DNA of 64,000 nucleotides from Clostridiaceae bacterium (GTDB taxonomy: Bacteria > Bacillota > Clostridia > Oscillospirales > Acutalibacteraceae). The stretch covers positions 17,147 to 81,146 of the forward strand of contig JAEEHB010000002.1 in the NCBI GenBank assembly GCA_016280595.1. Direction: 5' to 3'. Shown here in pieces: positions 1 to 7,961 of this stretch. The notes under the pieces are model-generated. The model saw nothing but the letters and a program-made list of their open reading frames with translations. It ran no database searches and had not been told where the DNA came from. Made by a program: the position numbers and the translations under genes. Numbering within the stretch: the stretch's first letter is position 1; each line of letters starts with the position of its first letter.

Positions 1-13
1 GGAGGATTTGCGA

Positions 14-2206
14 ATGAATTATATCAAAACAGGCATTGAAAAAGTGAAAGAGGTCAAGACGTACTGGAAGAAGCCTTCCGAGGGCAACTATATGTCCTTC
101 AGGGAGATTTTCGCTTATTCCGTAGGCGGCTTCGGCGCTTATTCCATATTCACTATGGCGCAGGCGCTCCTGCTTTCGACCACCAATGTCATCATAGGCA
201 ATACTATCGGTATTCAGCCGATGCATATGTATGTGATGTATCTGATTTCGGTCATCACAAACATTCCGCTGACTATGGTCAGGGCAAATATGGTGGATAA
301 CGTCAAATACAAAGAGGGCAAATACCGCCCGTATCTGCTCAGGATGGGCATACCCACCGTGGCGATATCAATGCTCTTTGTGTTTACGCCCTATACGAGA
401 GTGCCCTACCTTGTGCGCTGCGTGCTGATTTTCGTTTACAACTTCGGCCTTCAGTTTTTCTATAACTTCTTCTATGATGCTTACGAAAACCTGATTCACG
501 TGCTTTCACCCAACTCTCAGGAGCGCACCAACGTGACCGCAATCAAGAGTATGATTTATTCGCTCTCGCCCACGGTCACCAATTTCATCACCCCGCTCAT
601 CGCCTCCAAGGTTGCCGACGGCAATATGTATGACCTCAGGGTTTACCGCTGGCTCTATCCCTTTATCGCCGTAATCGGCGTTGCGATGATAGTGCTTGTT
701 TATTCAAGGACGGAGGAAAAAATCGTCATCGCGCGCACCCACAAGATGAAGATTAAATTCACCGACGCTTTAAGGGAAGTTGCCAAGAACAAATACTTCT
801 GGATTATTTCCCTCGCGGGCTGGCTCGGTTTCCTTGAAACCTGCACCTATGTCATCTTGCAGTGGCTTTACAATTACGCCCACCTGTGCACCCCCGAGCA
901 GTACGCGTTCATCACTCTTATACGCGGCACTGCATACACCTGGGGTATGGTGCTCGCCCCGTTTGCAATAAAACGCTGGGGCAAGAAAAAGGTGCTGATT
1001 GTAACCAACCTTTTCAATATCGCCTTCCTCGCGCTCGTCTATCCGCTTATGGGCTCAATCTGGACGGTGCTTATCTGTATGTATATGAACTCTGTTGCGG
1101 ATTCGTTCATCCTTGTGCTTAACCCGGCTATACAGGCGGATATAAGGGATTATCAGCAGTATAAGAGCGGCGAAAGAATTGACGGTATGTTCGGCGCTGT
1201 TGCAATGATAGGCTCGTTTGTCACTATGGCAACAAGTTCAGTGCTTCCCGCTGTCTACGAAAAATACGGCATCTATTCGGGCAACGGATACGAGAATATG
1301 TATGATGTTCTCTATAATCCCGATATTCTTTACAAACTCGTCGGTGTGCTTGTAATCCTTTCTGCGGTCGGCGCTGCGCTAAATGTTATACCGTACTTCT
1401 TCTATGACCTGACCGAAACCAAGCAGAAGGCGATTATCCGCATTCTCAAAATCAGAGCGATGTTTGAGGATTACGGCAACGGCGTGCTCACCGATGACGA
1501 TATGAAGAGCACTATGGAACTTATCCGCTCCTCAAAAGACAGGGCGGAAAACTCGCAGATTATCGACATAAAAGCCCTTAAAGCACATGGCGCCACGAAG
1601 CAGGAACTCAAGCAGGCGAGAGCCGACAACGAAGAATATGAAATGTCCGTCGCGGTTGTTGAAGAGCTTATGCGTTTCACCACTCCCGAAGGCCTTGCAA
1701 GGCTTGAATGGGCAAAGAAAATCGCCGCGGGCGGCATAGAGAATATCGCATCTCTTTCATATGACGATGTGACCGCCGCGAAAGCCCTTCCCTCGGGAAA
1801 TCACCGCGAGAGAGCAATCAGAAAAGAAACGGTTGCCGACGCAAAACTCGGTATGCGCTCAAAGAAGGCGTGCCTCAAGTTTTACCCGGACGGCATAAAG
1901 GACTTTGATATTCAGCACCTTCACGACCTTGAAAAAGAAGAAAACGAGGTTGAGGAAAAGAAGGCGATGCTGTTAAAGCAGAAAGCGGATGCTAAGGAAA
2001 TAGAAGCCCTTACCGAAAGGCTCAGAGCCCTTCACGCCGAAATCAAGGCGCGGACAGAGGAGTATCAGCATTTCGCCGCCGCCACCATGGTTTATACCGA
2101 GGCGAAGAAATACATCACCCAGGCGGAAAACTACGCAAGATTCGGCGAACTCGATTCAAAATACACCGCAAGCCTTGCGGACAGCGACAGCGAAGAAGCG
2201 GAATAA
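14..2206 (+). CDS. GPH-family sugar:cation symporter with long cytoplasmic tail
   Basis: Polytopic membrane transporter of the MFS superfamily, glycoside-pentoside-hexuronide (GPH) type, expected to import a sugar or glycoside with a cation. About 12 hydrophobic segments lie within roughly residues 30-475. Family members are usually 450-500 residues; this 730-residue protein adds about 250 residues of charged, soluble sequence after the last membrane span, including a Glu/Lys-rich stretch near residues 635-690 that looks like a coiled coil. The ATG at 14 is preferred because GGAGG (1-5) sits 8 bases upstream; a TTG at 8 would be too close. It faces the kinase-GH4 and oxidoreductase genes and shares a terminator with them, which suggests a common sugar pathway. 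The substrate cannot be read from sequence. Upstream context is cut by the window edge. Confidence 0.85.
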   Translation: MNYIKTGIEKVKEVKTYWKKPSEGNYMSFREIFAYSVGGFGAYSIFTMAQALLLSTTNVIIGNTIGIQPMHMYVMYLISVITNIPLTMVRANMVDNVKYKEGKYRPYLLRMGIPTVAISMLFVFTPYTRVPYLVRCVLIFVYNFGLQFFYNFFYDAYENLIHVLSPNSQERTNVTAIKSMIYSLSPTVTNFITPLIASKVADGNMYDLRVYRWLYPFIAVIGVAMIVLVYSRTEEKIVIARTHKMKIKFTDALREVAKNKYFWIISLAGWLGFLETCTYVILQWLYNYAHLCTPEQYAFITLIRGTAYTWGMVLAPFAIKRWGKKKVLIVTNLFNIAFLALVYPLMGSIWTVLICMYMNSVADSFILVLNPAIQADIRDYQQYKSGERIDGMFGAVAMIGSFVTMATSSVLPAVYEKYGIYSGNGYENMYDVLYNPDILYKLVGVLVILSAVGAALNVIPYFFYDLTETKQKAIIRILKIRAMFEDYGNGVLTDDDMKSTMELIRSSKDRAENSQIIDIKALKAHGATKQELKQARADNEEYEMSVAVVEELMRFTTPEGLARLEWAKKIAAGGIENIASLSYDDVTAAKALPSGNHRERAIRKETVADAKLGMRSKKACLKFYPDGIKDFDIQHLHDLEKEENEVEEKKAMLLKQKADAKEIEALTERLRALHAEIKARTEEYQHFAAATMVYTEAKKYITQAENYARFGELDSKYTASLADSDSEEAE

Positions 2207-2213
2207 ATAAAAA

Positions 2214-2262
2214 ACAAAAAAAGCGGCAGGCAGTCTTTCGACTTGCCTGCCGTTTAATTTTA
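2214..2262. terminator. Bidirectional intrinsic terminator
   Basis: Inverted repeat at 2224-2252 (CGGCAGGCA-GTC, loop TTTC, GAC-TTGCCTGCCG, one bulged base) followed by a T-rich run on the plus strand and preceded by an A-rich run that becomes a T tract on the minus strand. It lies between the converging transporter and kinase-GH4 genes and fits termination of both. Confidence 0.85.
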
Positions 2263-2265
2263 TGC

Positions 2266-4509
2266 TCAGTCTTTGAAATACTGGGGCAGATACTGTTTGT
2301 GAGCCTGCTTCATTTCTTCAAAGCAGTTTGAAGCCGCCTCCCAGTCGCCTACAAGGGGATGAATCAGCAGAGCGTTGAGCGCCGCCTCCTCATCGCCGTC
2401 TCTGCCGGCTTTCACGGTGTAGTTTTCATATTCTTTTACCACCTGCATAAGGCCGATGATATGGTGATTGTTTATCTCGCCTACGGGCAGGGGCTTCGCG
2501 CCGTGTTTGCCTATCCTCGCGGCTACTTCAATCACGTCGTCGGGCTTGAGGAAGGGGAGAGTATCTCCGTTTTTGATGTTGACCACCTGAATGTCGTTTA
2601 TGTCATTGGCAATCGCACTTATGAGGTTAACCGCGACGAGCGAATACTTGTGACCGCCTCTCTGGTCGAGCAGTGCGGGTTTTACATAGAGCCCTTCGTC
2701 GCTGTACATTTCAAGCAGTTCTTCCTCTATCTCCATGCACACCTGCGCTCTGCTTTTTTCGCCTTCAAGCAGGTGCTTGAGTTTCGCGTTTCTGCAGTAA
2801 TAATACTGCAGGTAGGAGGAGGGCAGGGCGTGAATGGCGGCGAGAGTTTCGAGCGAGAAGCCGTCATCCTTTATGTTTGCCATAACTTTGGGCGAAAAGC
2901 CCTTCGCGAGCAGTTCGTCAATCAGTTCCTTACCGCCCGAGCGCACGCTCGTGAGCCAGCTTAAGTGATTGAGGCCTACATAGGTGTACTGCATATCCTC
3001 GCCCACGATTTCCTTTGTGTCGTCAATCATATCTATCGGCACATTGCAAAGACCTATGCACTTGACGTTTGTGTTGTTGAGCACAAACTCGGTGATGATG
3101 CCGGAGGGATTGGTGAAGTTAATCAGCCAGGCGTCGGGGCAGATTGCCTCTATCCTGTCGCAAATATTCTTGATAACGGGTATCGTTCTCTGCGCTTTGA
3201 AAAAGCCGCCTATGCCCGTTGTCTCCTGACCGATGAGGTTGTATTTGAGCGGGATGGTTTCGTCAAGATGTCTCGCAGGCAGTTTGCCCACTCTAATCTG
3301 AGTTACCACGAAGTCCGCGCCCTGTAGCGCCTCGTCAAGGTTATCCGTCAGCAGAGTTTCACAGTCAACGCCCGCCGCCTTGAGCATACGGATGCACAGA
3401 CCGCCTACAATATTCCTCTTTCTCTCGTCGATATCCATAAAGGATATTTTCCTGAGCCTGAGTTTATCCTGCGCTTTTAGGAAACCGTCGATAAGTTCGG
3501 GGCAGTAGGTGCTGCCCGAGCCGATAACCGCAACGGTAATGTCTTTGGGCGCGTTCGCCTTTTCTTCATCGGTGGCATATTCCTGCATAATCCAGTTTAT
3601 GCAGCCCGTAACGGGAGCCTGAGTTAGTTTTTTGAATTTAAGTTTCTTGGACGCGTACTGCTCCGCTCTCTCGGTGAGTTCTCTGATATAGGTGGGCGAG
3701 CCGACTTTTACATTGATTGAGCCGGAGAGGATAACCTCAACTTCGTCGCCGTCAAAATTCATCTGGTTTACGAGCGAGGCGATTGACTTCGCGCCCCTGT
3801 CCGCCATCTTGATGCAGTACTGCCTCGCGTGAGCGTCTCCCTGCTCAACGGCGTCAAAGAAGAAACCTACAAAGTTGCGCACGTGCTCGGGCTCGTCTGG
3901 GTTTTCGATTTTGCCGAGCAGTTCAAGAAATTCCTCTCTGTTTTTGATGCCGTAGCATTCCTTGACCATATCGGTTATCGGGCTCTCCTCTATGCCGAGG
4001 AAAAGCTGTCTGTAAGCGATTTCGTATGCTTTAATCGCTATTGTCTGGCCGCCGGAAAGGTCGCCCGAGAAAACGCCGAGCCCCATTAACTGAAGCATAC
4101 CGCCCTTTGAATCTATGCCGTTACAGCAGACGCCCGTGCCGCAGTTATAGCCTACCGCCGCGCCTGTGTCGGAGCCCGCTTTGATAATGAGGAAACCGTC
4201 ATTGTAAATTTCAAAATTGTCAAGGCCTTTTTCCCTGAGCAGGGCGCACATTTTATCGTGCTGCCATTTGTGGTCAATGCCTGCAAGTCCCATGAGCGAA
4301 AACGAAATATCGCCGCTGTCAAGGCCGTTTTGCCTGCAGAGGGTGTTGATGCCTTCCATTATGATGTCGGAGGCCTCGTCAAAGCCGCCGTCAAGATTTT
4401 CGTGATTGCTGCCCTTGCCTTCATAGAGGTCGAGCAGTTTTTTTGTGCTGTCAAAAAGGGCAAAAGCGGTTTTTGTGCCGCCGCCGTCAACTCCGATATA
4501 GAATTTCAT
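2266..4509 (-). CDS. Fusion: BadF-type sugar kinase + GH4 6-phospho-glycosidase
   Basis: A two-domain enzyme of 747 residues. Residues 1 to about 315 are a BadF/BadG/BcrA/BcrD-type ATPase of the kind found in N-acetylglucosamine kinases: phosphate-1 motif GVDGGGTKT (6-14) and a second glycine-rich loop GYNCGTG (120-126). From about residue 323 to the end it is a glycoside hydrolase family 4 enzyme: NAD-binding GSGSTYCP (330-337), NFTNPSG (464-470), and the probable metal ligands Cys488 (GLCNVP) and His515 (GLNHLSW). GH4 enzymes are NAD- and Mn-dependent and mostly act on 6-phospho-glycosides. Inference: one chain phosphorylates an imported disaccharide and then cleaves it. Start ATG at 4509 follows GAGGATG. 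No frameshift or stop separates the domains. It lies 18 bases after the oxidoreductase gene, in one transcript. Sugar specificity is unknown. Confidence 0.9.
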   Translation of the reverse strand: MKFYIGVDGGGTKTAFALFDSTKKLLDLYEGKGSNHENLDGGFDEASDIIMEGINTLCRQNGLDSGDISFSLMGLAGIDHKWQHDKMCALLREKGLDNFEIYNDGFLIIKAGSDTGAAVGYNCGTGVCCNGIDSKGGMLQLMGLGVFSGDLSGGQTIAIKAYEIAYRQLFLGIEESPITDMVKECYGIKNREEFLELLGKIENPDEPEHVRNFVGFFFDAVEQGDAHARQYCIKMADRGAKSIASLVNQMNFDGDEVEVILSGSINVKVGSPTYIRELTERAEQYASKKLKFKKLTQAPVTGCINWIMQEYATDEEKANAPKDITVAVIGSGSTYCPELIDGFLKAQDKLRLRKISFMDIDERKRNIVGGLCIRMLKAAGVDCETLLTDNLDEALQGADFVVTQIRVGKLPARHLDETIPLKYNLIGQETTGIGGFFKAQRTIPVIKNICDRIEAICPDAWLINFTNPSGIITEFVLNNTNVKCIGLCNVPIDMIDDTKEIVGEDMQYTYVGLNHLSWLTSVRSGGKELIDELLAKGFSPKVMANIKDDGFSLETLAAIHALPSSYLQYYYCRNAKLKHLLEGEKSRAQVCMEIEEELLEMYSDEGLYVKPALLDQRGGHKYSLVAVNLISAIANDINDIQVVNIKNGDTLPFLKPDDVIEVAARIGKHGAKPLPVGEINNHHIIGLMQVVKEYENYTVKAGRDGDEEAALNALLIHPLVGDWEAASNCFEEMKQAHKQYLPQYFKD

Positions 4510-4527
4510 TTTTCATCCTCTTTTCAA

Positions 4528-5793
4528 TCAGTCTTCTTCAAAAAAGTCGTTGCACACTTCCTCAAGGCAGAATGTGCCGCGTCTGTAGGGCTCTCTGTCT
4601 ATCCACATACCGCAGGTGAAATCGGGGAAAGGTACGGGAGCGGAGCCGATTGCGACGGACTGCTCCGAAAGCGCTGTGACAGCCATCCAGGTGGCGGCGT
4701 CATACACATCAATCGGGGGCTTTGCCTCAAGCCTCAGGCTTTCGACAAAAGCGCTGAGCACAAGGTAGTCCATACCGCCGTGTCCGCCGGCGTGTATGCC
4801 CTCTTCGGAATACTTTTTCCAGAGCGGATGCTCGTATTTATCGCGGTAGCCGTCCTCAACGAATTTTTCCCACACGTGAGTCCAGTGGGTATTATCTTCG
4901 TGAGATACGCCTTCAAGGTAAATCGTGCCGCCGTCTTCCATATATATGCCCTTTGTGCCCTGAATTCTGTAGGCTCTCGAATAGGGGCGGGGCAGGCAGC
5001 AGTCGTGAGTGAGCACAACTGTTTCGCCGTTTGCGCATTTAATCATTGTGGTGACTATATCACCCTGATTGAAATGATAGTCCGCAAGGTCGTACGCTTC
5101 GCCTTTGTTGTCATTTATCCAGCCGTTGAGACCTCTTGACTTGGTAGCCATAGATACAAGGGAGATAAATCTGTTGCCCCTGTTTATGCCGAGCACCTTC
5201 GCGATGGGGCCGAGCTGATGGGTGGGGTAAAGCTCGCCGTTGCGGTGCTGGAAATTGTAAAGCCTGCCGTGCCTGTCTTCCCTGCCGAGCGAGATTTCTT
5301 CGCGCAGGTCGTGCTGATAGCCGCCCTGCAGGTGAATAAGTTCACCGAATATGCCCTGCTTTACCATATTAAAGAGAGCCATTTCGTTGCGGTCATAGCA
5401 GCAGTTTTCGAGCAGCATACAGAATTTGCCTGTCTCTTCGCTCGCTCTTACCATCTGCCAGCATTCCTCAACGCTCGCGCTGCCGCCCACTTCGAGGGCA
5501 ACGTGCTTGCCCGCTCTCATGGAATCGGTGGCGATACGCGCGTGGGTAATCCAGGTGGTGCAGCACATAACCGCGTCTATATCATCCCTTGCAAGGAGTT
5601 CTTTATAGTTGAGATATACATCGGGAGCAGTCCCGGTTTTTTCGAGCACTATCTTTTGGCCTTCAAGGGCCCTGTCTTCATATTTATCGCATACGGCGGG
5701 CACAATAACTCCTTCGCAGTTGAGCAGTTCGCCGAGGTTTCCTCTGCCTCTGCCGCCGAGTCCTATAACGCCTATTCTTACTTTATCTTTCAT
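4528..5793 (-). CDS. Gfo/Idh/MocA-family NAD(P)-dependent oxidoreductase
   Basis: Rossmann-fold sugar oxidoreductase of 421 residues. The N-terminus IGVIGLGGRGRGNLG is the dinucleotide-binding loop, and GKHVALEVGGSASVEE (about 100) corresponds to the conserved EKP-type region of the family, with V-G-G replacing the usual K-P. The C-terminal half is the typical alpha/beta substrate domain. GGGGG lies 7 bases before the ATG. First gene of the operon with the kinase-GH4 fusion, so it probably oxidises or epimerises the sugar released or imported by its partners. Several Gfo/Idh relatives act as glycosidases by a redox mechanism like GH4, so a direct role in cleavage is also possible. The specific reaction is not readable. 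Confidence 0.85.
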   Translation of the reverse strand: MKDKVRIGVIGLGGRGRGNLGELLNCEGVIVPAVCDKYEDRALEGQKIVLEKTGTAPDVYLNYKELLARDDIDAVMCCTTWITHARIATDSMRAGKHVALEVGGSASVEECWQMVRASEETGKFCMLLENCCYDRNEMALFNMVKQGIFGELIHLQGGYQHDLREEISLGREDRHGRLYNFQHRNGELYPTHQLGPIAKVLGINRGNRFISLVSMATKSRGLNGWINDNKGEAYDLADYHFNQGDIVTTMIKCANGETVVLTHDCCLPRPYSRAYRIQGTKGIYMEDGGTIYLEGVSHEDNTHWTHVWEKFVEDGYRDKYEHPLWKKYSEEGIHAGGHGGMDYLVLSAFVESLRLEAKPPIDVYDAATWMAVTALSEQSVAIGSAPVPFPDFTCGMWIDREPYRRGTFCLEEVCNDFFEED

Positions 5794-5800
5794 ATAAAAA

Positions 5801-5840
5801 CCCCCTTGATATAATATCTATCTGTATTATATCAAAGGGG
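5801..5840 (-). promoter_or_regulatory. Long inverted repeat: operator and/or terminator before the oxidoreductase gene
   Basis: Two 16-base arms, CCCCCTTGATATAATA (5801-5816) and TATTATATCAAAGGGG (5825-5840), are inverted repeats with one mismatch around an 8-base loop. On the minus strand the repeat contains a -10 box (TATAAT, 5826-5831), ends in the G-rich ribosome binding site of the 5793 gene, and is followed by TTTTT. It could be an operator over the promoter, a terminator for the upstream operon ending at 5855, or both. Confidence 0.7.
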
Positions 5841-5853
5841 ACTTAAAAATCAA
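5826..5853 (-). promoter_or_regulatory. Promoter for the oxidoreductase / kinase-GH4 operon
   Basis: Minus-strand -35 TTGATT (5848-5853), 16-base spacer, -10 TATAAT (5826-5831). The -10 box is embedded in the 5801-5840 inverted repeat, so a protein bound to that repeat would block transcription. Confidence 0.65.
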
Positions 5854-5854
5854 C

Positions 5855-6388
5855 CTATTTAAGATATTTTTTGAAGTGTTTGCGCCATTTTTTTAGATAG
5901 AGTGTTATAAGGCGCGTAAGAGCGATATCGTAAAAGACAAAAGCGAAGGCGCCTATGCCCAGAAGCATCACCGCTCCCCACATACCGTGCTCCTCAAGTT
6001 CATCGAGCGTAAGACCCATAAGTTTAATCATAAGGTAATATGAAACGGTGATTGTTGTAAGAAACGAGAGCACTTTGAGTATCCACGCGGGCACGGCAGG
6101 TATATGCGCTTCAATCAGGGCTTTGATTATCGGATAGTAGCCGAAAAACGCTATGTACATTACCGCCACTTCTTTTTCGGGCACGAGGAAAAAGGCGAGA
6201 ATTGAAATGACGGAGTAAACGCCGAAAGCCCAGGTTTTATTTGTTTCTATCACTATCACTATAATCAGTGCTCCCGCGAGAGCGGGCAGGGCGTAGGTCA
6301 TAAACGGCACTATCGCCACGCTGATAAGCAGGGTGAGCGACAGGGCAGCGGTAATGCCGCCGAGCGCGCATTTGGAAGTCTGTTTCAT
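5855..6388 (-). CDS. Small polytopic membrane protein, function unknown
   Basis: 177 residues with about five hydrophobic segments and a basic C-terminus (KKWRKHFKKYLK). No catalytic motif is recognisable. It somewhat resembles small integral proteins such as ECF-type substrate components, but that is only an impression of size and hydrophobicity. Start ATG follows GAGGTGACAA. It lies 8 bases after the J-domain gene and is the last gene of a three-gene operon that begins with DUF5685. Confidence 0.7.
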   Translation of the reverse strand: MKQTSKCALGGITAALSLTLLISVAIVPFMTYALPALAGALIIVIVIETNKTWAFGVYSVISILAFFLVPEKEVAVMYIAFFGYYPIIKALIEAHIPAVPAWILKVLSFLTTITVSYYLMIKLMGLTLDELEEHGMWGAVMLLGIGAFAFVFYDIALTRLITLYLKKWRKHFKKYLK

Positions 6389-6396
6389 TTGTCACC

Positions 6397-6954
6397 TCAG
6401 CAGCAGGGAATAATGTCACCGCCGAAACATTCGCAGCAGCAGTCGGCACAGAGCAGGCCCGTGATTACGTCGCAGGCGGAGCAGCCGCTGTCGCCGCGCG
6501 AAGATTTGCGCGAAGTCCTGTATCCGCCGCTTCTGGCGTTATTCATTCTGTTATAAGCGTCTTTGTATTCTCTGTTTGACGGGTCCATTGAGTTGGCTCT
6601 CGCGTAATGGTTTACCGCCTCTTCGAGCCAGCCCTTTCTCTCATAAATCATACCGCGCAGGTAATACCACTCGGCGTTTCTTGCATTTACGGGCACGCCG
6701 TCAAGCAACAGTTGCGCGTCCTCAAGCCTGCCGGCTTTGATTTTTTCGTAAATATCTGAAAAATCGGTGCCGACAAACGAGTATCCGCCGCCGCGCGAGT
6801 TCAGAATTATCTGATCGTATGCGTCGTTGAGTTCGGAGAGCTTGTCCTCCCTGCCGTTTTCACGGTATTCTCTTGCTTTTCTTTTGTATGCCTCGTCGAT
6901 TATATCGCCTGAGGCTCCGCGGGGTACTCCCAGCACTGCATAAGGATCAATCAT
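6397..6954 (-). CDS. Degenerate J-domain / TPR protein with Cys-rich tail
   Basis: 185 residues. The start (DPYAVLGVPRGASGDIIDEAYKRKA) is a DnaJ-type J domain, but the HPD tripeptide that activates DnaK is absent: helix II runs straight into NGREDKLSELNDAYD. Residues about 62-135 form two or so TPR-like helical repeats (EWYYLRGMIYERKGWLEEAVNHYARANSMDP). The last 30 residues carry nine cysteines (158, 161, 169, 172-174, 176, 184, 185), suggesting metal binding or lipid/membrane attachment. Start ATG follows GAGGTTTGATTT. Without HPD it is unlikely to be a normal co-chaperone; a scaffold role with DUF5685 and the membrane protein is an inference from the operon. Confidence 0.75.
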   Translation of the reverse strand: MIDPYAVLGVPRGASGDIIDEAYKRKAREYRENGREDKLSELNDAYDQIILNSRGGGYSFVGTDFSDIYEKIKAGRLEDAQLLLDGVPVNARNAEWYYLRGMIYERKGWLEEAVNHYARANSMDPSNREYKDAYNRMNNARSGGYRTSRKSSRGDSGCSACDVITGLLCADCCCECFGGDIIPCC

Positions 6955-6964
6955 AAATCAAACC

Positions 6965-7855
6965 TCATTCTACCGTAAATGAATCGGGTGTTTTCTCTTT
7001 CTCTGTATATTTTGAAACGATGCGCTCCGCCGCGGCGGCGAGCCCGTCGTAAATCACATTTTCCGCTATGCTTTCAAATCTGTTGAATTTTAGTTCTTTG
7101 CACGCTTCGATAAGTGATGCCTGCGTGAGATTGATAAGCGAGAGCGCGTATGAAGCAAACTTCCGCCTTACTTCGGGATTGCTTATATCGCGGTATTCTT
7201 CCGCAAACGGATTGAACGCTCCGGTTTTTATGTCTTTTTCGAGGTCATCGGCGGCATCCATAATGTATACGAGCCTCCCTGTGAGGTAACCGAGACGCTC
7301 AAGTTCTGCCGTGTTTTCGCTTTCGCCCACGGCAAACAGTTTTCCGAGCGCCTGTGCCGTAGGGTCGGCACACTCGTCTATGCCCGGATTTTCGATTTTC
7401 TCCGTTTGAGACTGCTGCACCATACTTTCCGAAATAATATTTTCGATTTCGGGTGCGAGGCGTTTTGCCTTTCTGTGCATGAGCGAAACAACAGGCAAAA
7501 GAAGGAGCGAAACAATCTTTTTGCCGAAACCGGGGTCGCGCAGGTTATCTTTGATTTTGTAATAGGCCGTTATTACCGCGCCGTGCGCGCATAAATCCGT
7601 TTCCGCTTTATTCTCGCAGAAATAACACTTGTGAAGCGGATTGAAGGGACAGCGCTTTCTCGTAAACGTGCACGAGGGGGAAGCGACGGCGAGCCTGATA
7701 ACGGCGGCAAAGGCGTAATCGTAACTGAGCAGCATTTTGCCGAGCGGACCGTAGTATCTGCCGAGGGCTTTGCACAGCGAGCAGTAAACGCCTTTGTAGA
7801 TTTCATATTCGGCAACTTTCATTTCGCTTTTGCACGCCTTCACATAGCCGAGCAC
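6965..7855 (-). CDS. DUF5685 family protein
   Basis: 296 residues of a Clostridia-typical family whose members begin M-x-GYV-KP/A. Cysteine pairs in YKGVYCSLCKALG and RKRCPFNP...CYFCENK suggest a metal site, and a helical acidic motif DAADDLEKD (about residue 200) resembles the metal-binding region of prenyl-transferring enzymes, which is only a similarity. The GTG at 7855 is preferred over upstream GTG/ATG codons (7864, 7861) because AAAGAGGTGAT fits the Shine-Dalgarno sequence at proper spacing and gives the family's canonical N-terminus. First gene of an operon with the J-like and membrane proteins. Function is unknown. Confidence 0.8.
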   Translation of the reverse strand: MLGYVKACKSEMKVAEYEIYKGVYCSLCKALGRYYGPLGKMLLSYDYAFAAVIRLAVASPSCTFTRKRCPFNPLHKCYFCENKAETDLCAHGAVITAYYKIKDNLRDPGFGKKIVSLLLLPVVSLMHRKAKRLAPEIENIISESMVQQSQTEKIENPGIDECADPTAQALGKLFAVGESENTAELERLGYLTGRLVYIMDAADDLEKDIKTGAFNPFAEEYRDISNPEVRRKFASYALSLINLTQASLIEACKELKFNRFESIAENVIYDGLAAAAERIVSKYTEKEKTPDSFTVE

Positions 7856-7924
7856 CGTCATCACCTCTTTCCTTTTATTTTATTACATCCGCAGGCAAAA
7901 TCTTTTAACATACTGTAAATTTTA

Positions 7925-7961
7925 TATTTAAAAAAGCAGAGACCGTAAAAACAATCTCTGC
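7925..7961 (-). terminator. Intrinsic terminator of the glycan operon
   Basis: On the minus strand GCAGAGA (7961-7955) pairs with TCTCTGC (7942-7936) and is followed by TTTTTT. The stem begins inside the stop codon of the 7961 gene. It marks the 3' end of the long glycan operon. Confidence 0.8.

Noticed and set aside
4258..5139. Plus-strand 293-codon open frame
   Set aside because: Antisense to the kinase-GH4 and Gfo/Idh genes, spanning both, with no recognisable domain and no ribosome site.
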